From NCBI RefSeq assembly GCF_024699945.1, contig NZ_JAJOMY010000002.1:248001-312000 (forward strand): DNA of 64,000 bases. The letters are read 5' to 3'. The DNA comes from Phenylobacterium sp. J426. GTDB taxonomy: Bacteria > Pseudomonadota > Alphaproteobacteria > Caulobacterales > Caulobacteraceae. The notes under the pieces are model-generated. The model saw only the letters and a program-made list of their open reading frames with translations, was not told the DNA's origin and ran no database searches. How positions within the stretch are numbered: the stretch's first letter is position 1; the number at the start of each line of letters is the position of its first letter. Made by a program: the position numbers and the translations under genes. Shown here piece by piece: positions 9,604 to 18,953 of this stretch.

Positions 9604-10278
9604 ATGAGCGACACGCTCGGGGAGTTGCTCGGCATCGCCGCCTTTATCGCTGTCACCGCCATCGTCGTGCGCTTCGTGCTACGGCCTAATGGGGAACAGT
9701 CGAAGGCGCGGACGTCTCCGGTCGCGGCGGCGGTTGAACCCGACGCCGTCGCCACCGTCGAGCCACGTATCGAGCGCGCCTCCAGCGCCACGTCGGCCAG
9801 CGCGGGTGAGAGGAGCCCAAAAGCGCCCGCCGCGCCTGGGGCGGCGGCCGCGTACCCGGAGACGGCCGAGCCGCCGGACGAGGATCTCAGCGCCGCCCTT
9901 GACCGACTGATTTCACAGCCCCCTCTGCAGCTCACGGAGGAGACCGGTGCGGGAGCGACAACGGAGGAGGCGTTCCGCGTCTTCGGAAATCGGGAGCTCG
10001 AGCCGATGCTGCGCCAGGTCGAGGCGGCGGTCGCGGCGCGCGGTCACCGCGCCGAGTTGGACATCGCCGAAACGGCCGAGGCGCGAATCTACCGGCTCAC
10101 CATCGTTCGGCTCGATCAGGACGGCGAGCGGACCCGGACCTTGACCGTGGCGCGCGACGGCGCCGAGAGCGTCACGATCAACGCCGATGTCGACGGACCC
10201 GCGACCCGCACGCTGCCCTACGCCGAGGTGCGCCGAGCGATCCTGGATTTTGTCGCGGACGCTTTCGCGACCGGATGA
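9604..10278 (+). CDS. membrane-anchored protein, paralogue of 2942-3514
   Basis: This 224-residue protein begins MSDTLGELLGIA with one transmembrane helix (about residues 8-26), then an Ala/Pro-rich linker and a C-terminal domain starting at about residue 115. It matches the protein at 2942-3514 in the same order of blocks: FR..RELEPMLRQ, RAELDI, a TL segment and an acidic DVDGP segment near the end. Function is unknown. GGGGAG lies nine bases before the ATG. It follows the diguanylate cyclase on the same strand with a gap of about 145 bases. Confidence 0.65.
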   Translation: MSDTLGELLGIAAFIAVTAIVVRFVLRPNGEQSKARTSPVAAAVEPDAVATVEPRIERASSATSASAGERSPKAPAAPGAAAAYPETAEPPDEDLSAALDRLISQPPLQLTEETGAGATTEEAFRVFGNRELEPMLRQVEAAVAARGHRAELDIAETAEARIYRLTIVRLDQDGERTRTLTVARDGAESVTINADVDGPATRTLPYAEVRRAILDFVADAFATG

Positions 10279-10626
10279 GCCGGCGTCCGAGGGGCGCTCT
10301 CCGCCAGTCCAGGGGCTTGTCGAAGTTCTGTGCATGCTCGCTGTTGTCGCAATCTGCGCGCTGGCCTCTGGTGACGACCGGCCGCTGGAGAAGCACGGCC
10401 CGGCGTCCCGTTGATCCAGGCTGGTCCTGCCGTGCGATCGGAATTTGCCACGGCGACACCCTCCGACGCCGATGGACGCCGCGCGCGACGCCCTAAGCGC
10501 TCTTGCGCTTGGGCCGATAAGCCGCGGCCGGTCGATGGGGTGGAGCTCAACTATGATATGGTTTAGCGCGGCGCCGAGGTCGCGCGGCGACGCCGCCAAG
10601 CGTCCAGCCTGCGTGTCGAGACGCGC
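10279..10626. other. intergenic stretch with no supported gene
   Basis: The frames here overlap each other, are arginine-rich and lack ribosome sites. I see no RNA gene, repeat or strong hairpin. Confidence 0.4.
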
Positions 10627-10839
10627 TCAGCTCCGCGGCGCCGAGCGCGGCGTGAGGCGCAGCACCATCGGCGGTTCCTCGCGCCGGACCCGCGCATTCA
10701 TCACCTTCGCCATGTGCCCAGCGTCAGCCGCAGATAAACGTTCCTGGGGTATGGCTGCGATCTCGGCCACGGATCCCGTCCAGAGATCGACCACGGAGAA
10801 GCCCTCCCGGTCAGGCCGCACGGCATATCTCTCAGTCAT
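10627..10839 (-). CDS. small conserved-looking hypothetical protein
   Basis: This 70-residue protein starts MTERYAVRPDREGFSVVDLWTG and has a helical C-terminal half ending in Arg/Pro/Ser. Such short proteins with a YAVRPD.EGF..VDLWTG opening look like the lineage-specific proteins common in Caulobacteraceae; the role is unknown. The frame is open to 11040, but the ATG at 10839 has GAGGA seven bases upstream, which decides the start. It lies downstream of the very short gene at 10926-11075 on the same strand, with an 86-base gap. Confidence 0.6.
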   Translation of the reverse strand: MTERYAVRPDREGFSVVDLWTGSVAEIAAIPQERLSAADAGHMAKVMNARVRREEPPMVLRLTPRSAPRS

Positions 10840-10925
10840 GCCGCATCCTCGACCCGGACGCCGGGCCGCGCCAGATGCTCTGAACAACTTCTCCACAGGA
10901 AGTTGAGTCGGGTTCAACCCGAACG

Positions 10926-11075
10926 TCATCCCATCGCTTGGATCGCGACGGCGAGTTGCGCCATTTCGATGATTAGAGCCCAGAGAAGCACATCCAGCCC
11001 GATCACGCCCACCACGCCCCACCGAACGTGAGCCAGCCATCCGATCCAGGTCGCTGCACCCGCCGCTGCATCCAT
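10926..11075 (-). CDS. very short single-helix membrane protein
   Basis: A 49-residue open frame starts MDAAAGAATWIGWLAHVRW and continues into a hydrophobic helix (about residues 19-36, GVVGVIGLDVLLWALII), ending EMAQLAVAIQAMG. A strong GGGGAGG ribosome site lies about eight bases before the ATG, which is why I accept so short a gene. It probably sits in the inner membrane. It may be cotranscribed with the 70-residue protein downstream. I know no family for it. Confidence 0.5.
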   Translation of the reverse strand: MDAAAGAATWIGWLAHVRWGVVGVIGLDVLLWALIIEMAQLAVAIQAMG

Positions 11076-11199
11076 CTCACATCCTCCCCGGACCAGACTG
11101 CGCCGATCTCGGAGCGGGAACGCATCGGCGCTGGGAATAGTTCATTCCCCTCGTCGTGACTGGCGACGATCCGCGCCACTGTCGTGCGGCGCGTAGGCC

Positions 11200-11742
11200 C
11201 TACTCGAGCACGACGACCGTCACGCGGCGGTTCTGGGATCGGCCTGCAGCGGTGGAATTGGGCGCGGTGGGCTCTTCCTCCCCGTAGGAGATCACAGCCA
11301 TGCGGTGGAGCGGCACGCCGGCTTTGGCAAGAAACCGCCGCACGGTTTCTGCGCGCGCTGCGCCCAGCCGATCATTGTAGGCCTCAGGACCCTGATTGTC
11401 CGTGTGTCCCTGAATCTCGAGATAGACGTTGCGATCCTCACGCTTCAGCCGTTCGGCGAGCGCCGTCAGGCGCGTCTCCGCCTCGGCGGAAAGGGCGTGT
11501 TGCTTGACCGGGAACTTCACGGACTCGTCGGACAGGACCACGCTGTAGAGGAACTTGCCCTCGGCGAGCCTATGGGCGACGTTCGCGCGCGCCAAGGCCT
11601 CAGCGGCGGTGCGATCGACGCCGGCGACCCGGCCCTCCACGGCGCCAACCTGTTCGTGCACGAACCTGTGACTCGCACAGCCCGCCACAAGCCCACCCAT
11701 CGCCAATGACAATGCCGCTCCGCGCAGCCCAGACTTGCTCAT
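11200..11742 (-). CDS. OmpA-family outer-membrane lipoprotein
   Basis: The protein has 180 residues with a lipoprotein signal (hydrophobic core and LVAGC lipobox, Cys at about residue 22) and a C-terminal OmpA/Pal-like peptidoglycan-binding domain (about 75-180). The ligand-binding pattern is visible: GHTDNQG, then YNDRLGAARAETVRRFL, and the closing RSQNRRVTVVV. It should tether the outer membrane to the cell wall. The frame extends to 11913, but the ATG at 11742 begins the signal peptide and has AGGAA upstream. A helical segment (about 30-60) precedes the domain. It stands alone between small genes and a divergent GGDEF gene. Confidence 0.88.
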   Translation of the reverse strand: MSKSGLRGAALSLAMGGLVAGCASHRFVHEQVGAVEGRVAGVDRTAAEALARANVAHRLAEGKFLYSVVLSDESVKFPVKQHALSAEAETRLTALAERLKREDRNVYLEIQGHTDNQGPEAYNDRLGAARAETVRRFLAKAGVPLHRMAVISYGEEEPTAPNSTAAGRSQNRRVTVVVLE

Positions 11743-12007
11743 TTCCTGCTCCCATATCGCCTCGCCAGGCCCGCGAGCTGTGGTTCGCTCAGAGCGGCTC
11801 CCCGCGCGCAGTCTCGGCGCTCTCTCCCAGCGGGATCCGAGGCCGGCGACATGCACACGCTTTCTGAGGATTGAACCGATGCGGCACAATTGCGCAAGAG
11901 GTGAATCTGACATCGGGCTGGCTGGCCCTCGCGAGCCCCGTCAGCTAGCCTGCGCGGACGTACAGGCTCGCCACCGCTGGCGAACCGGGAGGTGATGGCT
12001 CTCCGCT

Positions 12008-12964
12008 ATGGATAACAAGCTCCTTGACGAGCCCGCGCGCCTGGCGGCGCTTCGGCGCTACGACCTTCTTGACACCCTTCCGGAGCCCTCGTTCGACCGC
12101 ATCACCAATCTCGTCCAGTCTGTGCTTCAGGTGCCGATTTCCGCCGTTTCGCTGGTAGACACTGACCGGCAGTGGTTCAAAGCTCAGCGGGGGCTCTACA
12201 CGCGTCAGACGTCGCGCGACGTGTCCTTCTGCGCGCACGCGATCGGCGCGCGGGATGTGATGGTGGTGGCCGACGCGCTTGAGGATGATCGCTTTGCGGC
12301 CAACCCGCTGGTAACGGGCCCGCCGCATATCCGCAGCTACCTTGGCGCCCCGCTCTCCACCCCCGACGGCTATAATCTCGGCACGCTCTGTGCGATCGAC
12401 ACCGTGCCACGGGCCTTCGATGCGAGACATCAGGATGTGCTGGAGAACCTCGCTGCGCTCGTGGTTGAGGCGTTCGAGCTGCGCATGATCGCCCAACGCG
12501 ACCACCTGACGGGCGCCCTGACGCGGCGAGGCTTCTTTGCCGAGGCGGATCGTGTCCTGCAATCGGGCCAAGGGGCGCTCCTGCTGTTGGACATCGATCA
12601 TTTTAAGGCGATCAACGACACCTTCGGACATCCGACGGGTGACGTGGTGTTGCAATCGGTCGCTGAGACCTGCCGCTCGGTGCTGGGCGGCCGCGGGGTG
12701 GTGGGGCGGATCGGGGGCGAGGAGTTCGGGGTCGTGCTGAACCAAGGCGACTTCGCCATGCGAGTCGCCGAGGAATTGCGCGCCGCCCTCGAGACCCTCG
12801 TCATCCCGCACACATGTCCCCTGCAGGTCACAGCCAGCTTCGGCGTGGCGCTGGCGAGCCCCGACGTCGGCAGCGGTGAGGCCTGGCTCGCGCAGGCCGA
12901 CATCGGCCTTTATGCGGCCAAGCGCACCGGGCGAAATCGCTGCGTGTTGAACCATAGCGCCTAG
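12008..12964 (+). CDS. GAF-GGDEF diguanylate cyclase
   Basis: This 318-residue cytosolic protein joins a GAF sensor domain (about residues 20-155, with RYDLLDTLPEPSFDRIT and FCAHAI) to a GGDEF domain (about 160-318). The catalytic part has DHLTGALTRRGF, DIDHFKAINDTFGH and the intact GGEEF motif, so it should make cyclic di-GMP. Unlike the enzyme at 8110-9459, the four residues at the inhibitory-site position read GGRG, not RxxD, so product inhibition is probably lost. The GAF type is the one often found in short sensor cyclases. The GAF ligand is not readable. It is a single gene, divergent from the OmpA lipoprotein. Confidence 0.92.
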   Translation: MDNKLLDEPARLAALRRYDLLDTLPEPSFDRITNLVQSVLQVPISAVSLVDTDRQWFKAQRGLYTRQTSRDVSFCAHAIGARDVMVVADALEDDRFAANPLVTGPPHIRSYLGAPLSTPDGYNLGTLCAIDTVPRAFDARHQDVLENLAALVVEAFELRMIAQRDHLTGALTRRGFFAEADRVLQSGQGALLLLDIDHFKAINDTFGHPTGDVVLQSVAETCRSVLGGRGVVGRIGGEEFGVVLNQGDFAMRVAEELRAALETLVIPHTCPLQVTASFGVALASPDVGSGEAWLAQADIGLYAAKRTGRNRCVLNHSA

Positions 12965-13073
12965 CGAGTTTTCCGACCGCAACGGCAGCCGCTCGCGGGC
13001 GGGCGCTTAGGCCCGGGGGCCCACGCCAGGCGTCCCCCCGGATTGAACCAGCGCAGATGCACCCGCAACGCCC

Positions 13074-14833
13074 TTGATTGGCGCGCCCCTGGACGACTTA
13101 GCTGCGACTGGATGGCTTTGGACTGGTCAGTCGGTGGGTGAGGCGATGCAGAGCCGGTTCGCAGGTTGGTTCAGGGGGCGGACGCCGCTCGACGGCCGGC
13201 TCGTGTTCTATGGTCCCGACGCGCAACCGCTGGCGTTCGAGGGGCGCACCTTCAGCGCCGTGCTGGCGGCGCTGTCGGACCTGGCGGGGCATCGCGTGGG
13301 CGTGATCGGGCGCACGCGGCCGGAGACGGTCGAAGCCTGGTTCGCGATCTTGGCCGCCGGCGGCGAGCCGATGTTTCTTCAGCACCCCACCGAGAAGCTC
13401 TCGCGGAGCTACTGGGACGCCGAGATCGCCGAGGCGGTTCGTAGCGCGGGTCTTTCCCTGTTGCTCTGCGCCGAACCCGGGTGCCGGCATCCGCAGCCGG
13501 GCGCGCCGCAGATCGACCTATGGCGACTGCCGCCCGGCCCCGCCGCGGACCTCGTCCTGCCGCCGCACGGCGTCGTCCTGCAGATGAGCTCCGGGACAAC
13601 CGGTCACCGAAAGCCGATGCGCTTCGAGCTTGAGGTGGTCCGACGGCACCTTGAGGCCTATGGTCAGGTCACCGAGCTCTCGTCGCGTGACACGGTCGTC
13701 TCATGGTTGCCGCTATACCATGATATGGGCTTCGTCGCCGCGTTCCTGGCGCCGCTGGCGGCTGGCGCGCAGGTCGCGCTCCTCGATCCTATAGACTGGG
13801 TCCGTAAGCCGGACCTCCTTTGGCGCCTCCTGCGGCGGCATGCCGAGGCCATCTGCTACATGCCGAACTTCGCCTTCGAGGTCATGGCCGAGGCGCCCGG
13901 GGCCACAGCCAGGGTCAAGCGCTGGATCTCCTGTTCCGAGCCGACGCGCGAAAGCACCCTGCAACGCTTCTGCCAACGGACGGGAACGTCTTGGGCGCGG
14001 ATCCACAACTGCTGGGGCATGGCCGAGGCGATCTTCGCCGTCAGCGAGGGTGCGTCGCCGAGGGTGCGGGAGCTTGACGGCGAGCGGGTGGTCAGCTGCG
14101 GCCGCCCCATCCCAGGCGTGGAGATCAAGACGATCGACGGCGCCTTGTACGTGCGCAGCCCCTTCGCGCTCGAGGGCTATCTCGACCGACCGCTCGCCCG
14201 CGATCGCGAGGGCTTCTTCGCCACCGGCGATCTGGGAGCCGTCATCGACGGCGAGGTCTACCTTCGAGGACGCGCCCGCGATATGGCCAACGTCGCCGGC
14301 CGCAAGTTTCTGCTCAGCGACGTGGATGCGCGAATGGCCGAGCGTCTTCCCCACGGAGGTCCAGGGGCGGGGCTCGACCCGCGCCATCTACGACTGGGAT
14401 TTCGATGGCATCGATCGCGCCGGCTTCGCCGCGCAATTGACGGACAGCATTCTGCGCCGGCTGCAGCCGCGGGCGCCGACGCCGCGTCCGCGACAGCCAG
14501 ATCTCGTTCGCCGATCAGCCGCACTGGTGTTCATGGCTGGTGAACACCCAGCTGCTCGACTATGTGCTGCGGCACTTTCATGTCATCGGCGTTCAGGGCC
14601 GGCCGTCCAGCGCGCCCTACCTTGCAGCCGCCGCCGCGGCGCGCGGGAGGACGCTCCTGTACATCCCCGATCTAGGGGCGCCGATCGCCTGTGACTGCAT
14701 CGTCCAGCTTGGCAGCTGGGGCGAGGTGGAAACTGACAAGCCGGTGTTCCAGGCCATGGGCGCCGGTTGGGGGCCGCTTTGGTACAAAAATCTGCCGGCG
14801 GGGCTGCCGTCGCCGCCGGGACCCCGGGCCTGA
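13074..14833 (+). CDS. AMP-forming acyl-CoA/acyl ligase-like protein, frameshifted
   Basis: The first about 420 residues are an ANL-superfamily adenylating enzyme, activating a carboxylate with ATP: the phosphate-binding loop MSSGTTGHRKP, WLPLYHDMGF, NCWGMAEAIF and FATGDLGAVIDGEVYLRGRARDM are all visible. An extra C in CCCC at 14349-14352 shifts the frame; reading then continues through STRAIYDWDFDGIDRAGF and, after a second extra base near 14460-14490, through DSQISFADQPHWCSWLVNTQ to a stop at 14833. The restored protein has about 585 residues. I do not recognise the C-terminal part, which lacks the usual ligase ending, so it may be a separate domain or a second gene. The start is uncertain: TTG at 13074, or ATG at 13146. 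Substrate is unknown. Confidence 0.7.
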
Positions 14834-15390
14834 ACGAAGGCTTGGTGGGGGTCGACCCCCGCCGCCTCGGCGAGGGTCGACGTGGCGGCCTCCGCAAGCC
14901 GCGTCCCCAGATCATCTAACGCGAGCTGGCCAGAGGTTGACCTCCAGATGAGGTTATCCTGGAGGAGCCCTGTCGTGTGCTCGAACCTTAGGCGGATCAC
15001 CGGCCGAGGCGCCATGACAGAAGGCGTCTCGGCCGTCGGCTGACGAGGCCGCGAGTGCAGCGACGGTTGGGAGCTTTCCTTCGGCAGAGCCCGCAGCAAC
15101 GGTCGGTCCGTCACCCAGCCGCTGATGCGCGAAACGCAAGTTTGGCCCCGCGCCGACGCCAAAGCACCGGACTTATGGTTCTACGGATCTTGCCTCACGC
15201 CCGCATCCGTCAACGCAGCGGACGCGTACGACACCCAGCGGCCGCGTGAAGGCCGGCGGCCGTGATCCAAACGTCAGATCTGCCGTCCGGCGTGCGAGCG
15301 GAGCTATTGCAAAGATTACGCGTTCGAAGCAAAACCTGAAGTTCAACATGGGGTTGAGCGTTCGACGTCATTTCAGGAGCCGGGCCAGGG
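14834..15390. other. stretch without a confident gene
   Basis: A minus-strand frame running from about 15015 into the 3' end of the ligase (14617) has some protein-like texture (RLRFEHTTGLLQDNLIW), but it has no ribosome site and no family I know, and it overlaps better plus-strand coding sequence. I see no RNA gene or repeat. Confidence 0.35.
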
Positions 15391-15787
15391 ATGGCCGACA
15401 TCAAACGCAAGCCTCGGGCCGGTCCCGCCGATGCGGCGCTCGGCGCCCGGATCTCGAACCCTGCGCGCCTATCGGGGTCTGACACTCGCGGCCATGGCAG
15501 ACGTCTGTGGCGTCGCCTTCCAGCAGCTTCAGAAGTACGAAAACGGCGCAAACCGGATCAGCGCCCTCATGCTTGCGCGCGTGGCGAAGGCCTTGGGCGT
15601 CACCACAAGCGAGGTGCTCGGAGAAGCCGAACCCGCCACCGGCGTCTTGGACGACGTCGCCGAATTGCTGGCGCCGCCCGGCGCCGTGGACCTGCTCCGC
15701 GCCTATGCGGCTTTGCCCAACGACGCCGCGCGATTCAGCCTGCTCACGCTGCTGAACACCTCCCTCTCAACCGGAGGTAAGTCCTAG
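15391..15787 (+). CDS. Xre/Cro-type HTH regulator, frameshifted
   Basis: This is a short DNA-binding regulator. The N-terminus MADIKRKPRAGPADAALGARI is followed, after one extra base near 15454, by RTLRAYRGLTLAAMADVCGV, the first helices of an HTH_3 domain, then FQQLQKYENGANRIS, the recognition helix region, and a helical C-terminus of about 60 residues. Removing the extra base gives 131 residues. Close relatives in Caulobacterales and rhizobia have the same opening and the FQQxQKYExGxNRxS signature. A second, shorter frame begins at an ATG at 15431 and would lack the natural N-terminus. Its target is unknown; no gene follows on the same strand. Confidence 0.8.
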
Positions 15788-16214
15788 CCGGCGCGTCTCG
15801 GGGGCCGGTCCTTGGCGAATTGGGAACCGCGTCCCGGCGTCTGGTCGTCGCCGGGACGCTTCTTCCGATGCTGGGCCTCGTCTCGGAACCGACGCCCACG
15901 ACCTTATAATGCCGCAACCGCTGCAGAGTTCCCTTGCAGGTTGCAAGTCTGACAGCCGCGCCCGGAACGGTAGAGTTTGCGCGGCTATCTGACCGCGGGC
16001 GTATTGCAGCGCCATGCTTGCCTTGAAGGGAGATTGGCAGGGCGCCGATGCGCGACCATTACCGAGTGTTCTGGCCTCAGCCGAAGCACAACCCAAGGTC
16101 ATCGATGCGGCCTACCCGCCTAACCGGGAACTATCACGACGCTCAGGGCCAGAGGGGTCTTGCATTGATGGGAGCTCCGGCAAAGCGACCTGGGCGGATC
16201 GGCGGCATCGGCCA
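15788..16214. other. intergenic stretch, nothing recognised
   Basis: This gap lies between the convergent regulator and nucleotidyltransferase genes. Its frames are short and without ribosome sites. I see no strong hairpin or RNA gene. Confidence 0.35.
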
Positions 16215-17114
16215 TCACGGCCCCCGCAGCCGCCGTTCACAAGATTGACGGACCAACTCCTGCAGCACCCTGACCCGCTCGGCGAGCCAGGCGAGCTCCT
16301 CGGCGCTGATCTTGTAGTGGGGGGAGTAGCGCGCATCGACATAGGCGCGGCGAAGTAGCTCCCAGGCCCGCTGGTCGGGGCGAGTCTCGCGCGGCCAGGC
16401 TGCGATCAGCTCCGGCAGCAGCCGTTCGGCCTGGGAACGCAGGAAGTTCAGCTTGTGCGACTTTGGACTGTAGAGCGTGTTGACCAGCAGGACGCAGTGG
16501 TAGAGGCGCTCGGTAGCCTGGTGCAGTTGGAAGGCGGCTTCCTTCGGCCCGTCGTTCTTCCTTAGGAATTCAGCGGCCAGCAGGAACTTACCCGCGCTGT
16601 CGAACCATTGATCGTAATGCCGCTGCGCCTCGGCCCGGGCTTCTGCGGGTTCGAGGGCCTTCGGCCGACCGAAAGGATGGTCCGGCGCCTCGTAGAGGGC
16701 GATGCCGTCGCGCAGGATGTCGACGAAGAAGGGGCGGCCGCGTTTGAGCTGGCTGTTCACGTCGGCGAGGTCGTGGACGATGAAGTGGGCCGGCGCCGTG
16801 AGCCGCTTCGTGATCTGGTACTCGCGCAGCAGGTGATCGTCGGCCTTGCCCCAGTACTCGGCGATATCGGTGAGCTCCTCGTGGTTCACGACCACGAGCA
16901 AGTCGTAGTCCGACTTGTAGCCGCTGGCGGCATCGTCGACCCATTTTCCCGTGGCGTAGCTGCCGAACAGGACCACCTTTAGGATTCGGCCCGCCTTGCG
17001 GTGCGGCGCGTTCCGACCGGCGAGCGCGTCCTCGAATTCGGCGAACAGGATCTCCACCACGCGCTCGAGCTCGCGGCGTTTGCTCTCCGGGAGATGGTCG
17101 AGGCTTGTCTTCAC
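16215..17114 (-). CDS. nucleotidyltransferase-HEPN fusion protein
   Basis: The 299-residue product joins a minimal nucleotidyltransferase (MNT, DNA polymerase beta-like) domain and a HEPN domain. The MNT part shows the GSYATGKW loop near residue 42 and the metal-binding SDYDLLVVV near residue 60. The HEPN part (about residues 160-295) has the helical pattern AAFQLHQATERLYHCVLL and DARYSPHYKI. In two-gene MNT/HEPN systems the HEPN protein is an RNase toxin and the MNT protein is an adenylylating antitoxin; here both are on one chain, so a self-controlled enzyme is possible, but the role of this fused class is not settled. The GTG at 17114 has GGAAGGA just upstream; the longer frame to 17615 is probably not translated. 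Confidence 0.85.
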   Translation of the reverse strand: MKTSLDHLPESKRRELERVVEILFAEFEDALAGRNAPHRKAGRILKVVLFGSYATGKWVDDAASGYKSDYDLLVVVNHEELTDIAEYWGKADDHLLREYQITKRLTAPAHFIVHDLADVNSQLKRGRPFFVDILRDGIALYEAPDHPFGRPKALEPAEARAEAQRHYDQWFDSAGKFLLAAEFLRKNDGPKEAAFQLHQATERLYHCVLLVNTLYSPKSHKLNFLRSQAERLLPELIAAWPRETRPDQRAWELLRRAYVDARYSPHYKISAEELAWLAERVRVLQELVRQSCERRLRGP

Positions 17115-17937
17115 GTCCTTCCTGTTCCGCGCCCCGGAGCTGCTGGCAAGCTGCGTCCGGCCTTCGGCGGAAGTGCGCCGCCGCCGTCGCTCAGGAGTCT
17201 CGATGAGTCGCTGCGCCACGTCTTCCTTCATATTCCGCGACGCGCCCCTCTCGGAACTGATGGCACGAGGTCCGCCCCCGCTGCACGCCGTTCGGCCGAG
17301 TACAAGCAATTCGACAAAGCACGCGCCTGGGCCAGATCGTCTAGGACGGAGCGGTGGCGGCTCGAGTGCGAGGCGATGCTCGACCGAGTGCGGTTCAGGG
17401 TTAACACCGGCCTCAGGCCGACGAATGCAAGAGCCTCCAGGTCGGGAGGTCCAGGCGGTCACCGATGGGGCCCCGGGGCAGCGCATCCTGAGGATGAGGT
17501 CCGCGGCAAGCGCGGCGCCGGCTGCATGCCCGGAGCCATGCAGTCCTTTCTGCGCCACGTCCAGCGGGCGGGGCCAGGCGCCGCCGACGTCGTGTTCGGC
17601 GAGGTCCAGCGCCAACTCTTTGACGCCGTCCAGCGCGGACTAGACCTCAGGACAGACCGCGACGGCGACCGGCTCAGCTGGGCCGCGGTACAGGCGAGCA
17701 GCGCGAGTGTGGGGTGAGGAGTCCGCGGCGAGATCGCATCGGACCGAGATCGCACCCCGCCCAGTCGTCAAAGCGGCATTGGATGATCTCGAGCGTCTGA
17801 TGGGCGCCTTTGCCTCGGTGCTCCACGCATTACGCGAACTCGCGTGTACAGAAGTCTGTACATCACAAAGGGTGGATCCCGTCTTGAAGGTGAGGGTTTC
17901 CGGCGGGCCGGTTGAACCGCGTGACATCGGAGGCGTC
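17115..17937. other. stretch without a confident gene
   Basis: Several long frames overlap here on both strands. One plus-strand frame ending at 17717 (ADVVFGEVQRQLFDAVQRGL) and its antisense partner both look weakly protein-like, but neither has a ribosome site or known family. I make no gene call. Confidence 0.35.
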
Positions 17938-18141
17938 CTAAACCTGGGCGTGCCGCTCGATCTCCGCCGCCACCAGCCTGTAGAAGGTCGCTCTTTCGGG
18001 TGGGAACCCTTCGGCAGCCGCCTCCGACATGGCGACGCGCGCCGCCGATGCGCCATAGTCGCGGACGAACCTAGCGGCCAGTCGACGGATATGCCGCCGC
18101 CTCCGGTGGTTCCAGAGCCACGTTCTTATGCGTCGCAGCAT
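17938..18141 (-). CDS. small basic hypothetical protein
   Basis: This 67-residue protein opens MLRRIRTWLWNHRRRRHIRRLAAR (in two basic stretches) and ends with a helical acidic segment, EAAAEGFPPERATFYRLVAAEIERHAQV. GAGGA six bases before the ATG at 18141 supports translation, although the frame itself is open to 18366. The strongly basic N-terminus could bind nucleic acid or membrane phospholipid. I know no family. It stands alone. Confidence 0.5.
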   Translation of the reverse strand: MLRRIRTWLWNHRRRRHIRRLAARFVRDYGASAARVAMSEAAAEGFPPERATFYRLVAAEIERHAQV

Positions 18142-18953
18142 GGCGATCCTCACCGCCTCACGCCCTAGTGAAGCCTGATCCCTGCTCCAAGGAATGCGGA
18201 ACCTTACGGTGCGATCTGAGTGTTGAGCCCATTCCACGCCGCAGGGGCCGCACCCTCCAGGGGGAGTGACGCCCAAAGTTAAGCTCCAGGCAAGACGTGG
18301 ACACGCTCTCCACGCTCTTTTCAGGAAGGCCGACCACGCACGGCGCTCTTTCCGCGCACCCTGCACGCTTGGGTGGCAGGCGCGGCGCGTGTTCGGGCCG
18401 TCGGCGAGGCCGCCGGTGACGTCGCTTCGACACCAAGCTGGTCAGAGGCTGGTGCGGCCACAGCGCCGGTCAACGTCGCCGCAACGTTCCGCCGCCTGCC
18501 AGGTCGAGTTCCGCGCCGCGTCGACGGATCCCAGCGCGCGTCCGACGGGAACCACGGTTGCGCCACGGAGTTCGCCGTTCAGTGAACGCCGAGGGCCTTT
18601 GATGACACCCTTCCGCAGCTCCCCTTCAAGCCGGCGGCCCCAGCGCGGCCTTATACGGCTCGACGTGCTGACTCTCGACGGCGGCGGCCGGCTCTATGTG
18701 CCGCAGGTGTCGGCCTGGCGGCTCCATGCCAAGACCCTGCAACGCCTGGGTGGCGGCCCCGCCTAGGCCTGCGCCAAGGCCCGCCGTCGGGACCTGACGC
18801 CCAATTAACGCCCAGGCCGGCGTCTTTGAAACTTGCGCCGACGCCCAAGCCTTCAGCGTACAAAAGACGCACGGCGTTATGCGTCCGCTCGTGCTACAGC
18901 CTGGGTCCTGCGGCCGGCGCGCACCGGCTTCAGCGCACAGGGCGGGGGCAGCG
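18142..18953. other. stretch without a confident gene
   Basis: The only candidate is a 54-codon frame at 18602-18766 (LIRLDVLTLDGGGRLYVPQVSAWR near its centre), which lacks a good ribosome site. The rest holds overlapping low-quality frames. The promoter of the large glycosyltransferase gene must lie in the right-hand part. Confidence 0.35.

Noticed and set aside
14617..15162. Minus-strand frame overlapping the end of the ligase
   Set aside because: Some protein-like texture, but no start site or family; the plus-strand reading has clearer protein character.
18602..18766. 54-codon plus-strand frame before the large glycosyltransferase
   Set aside because: Weak ribosome site, no family and no coupling with a neighbour; mentioned in the spacer entry only.
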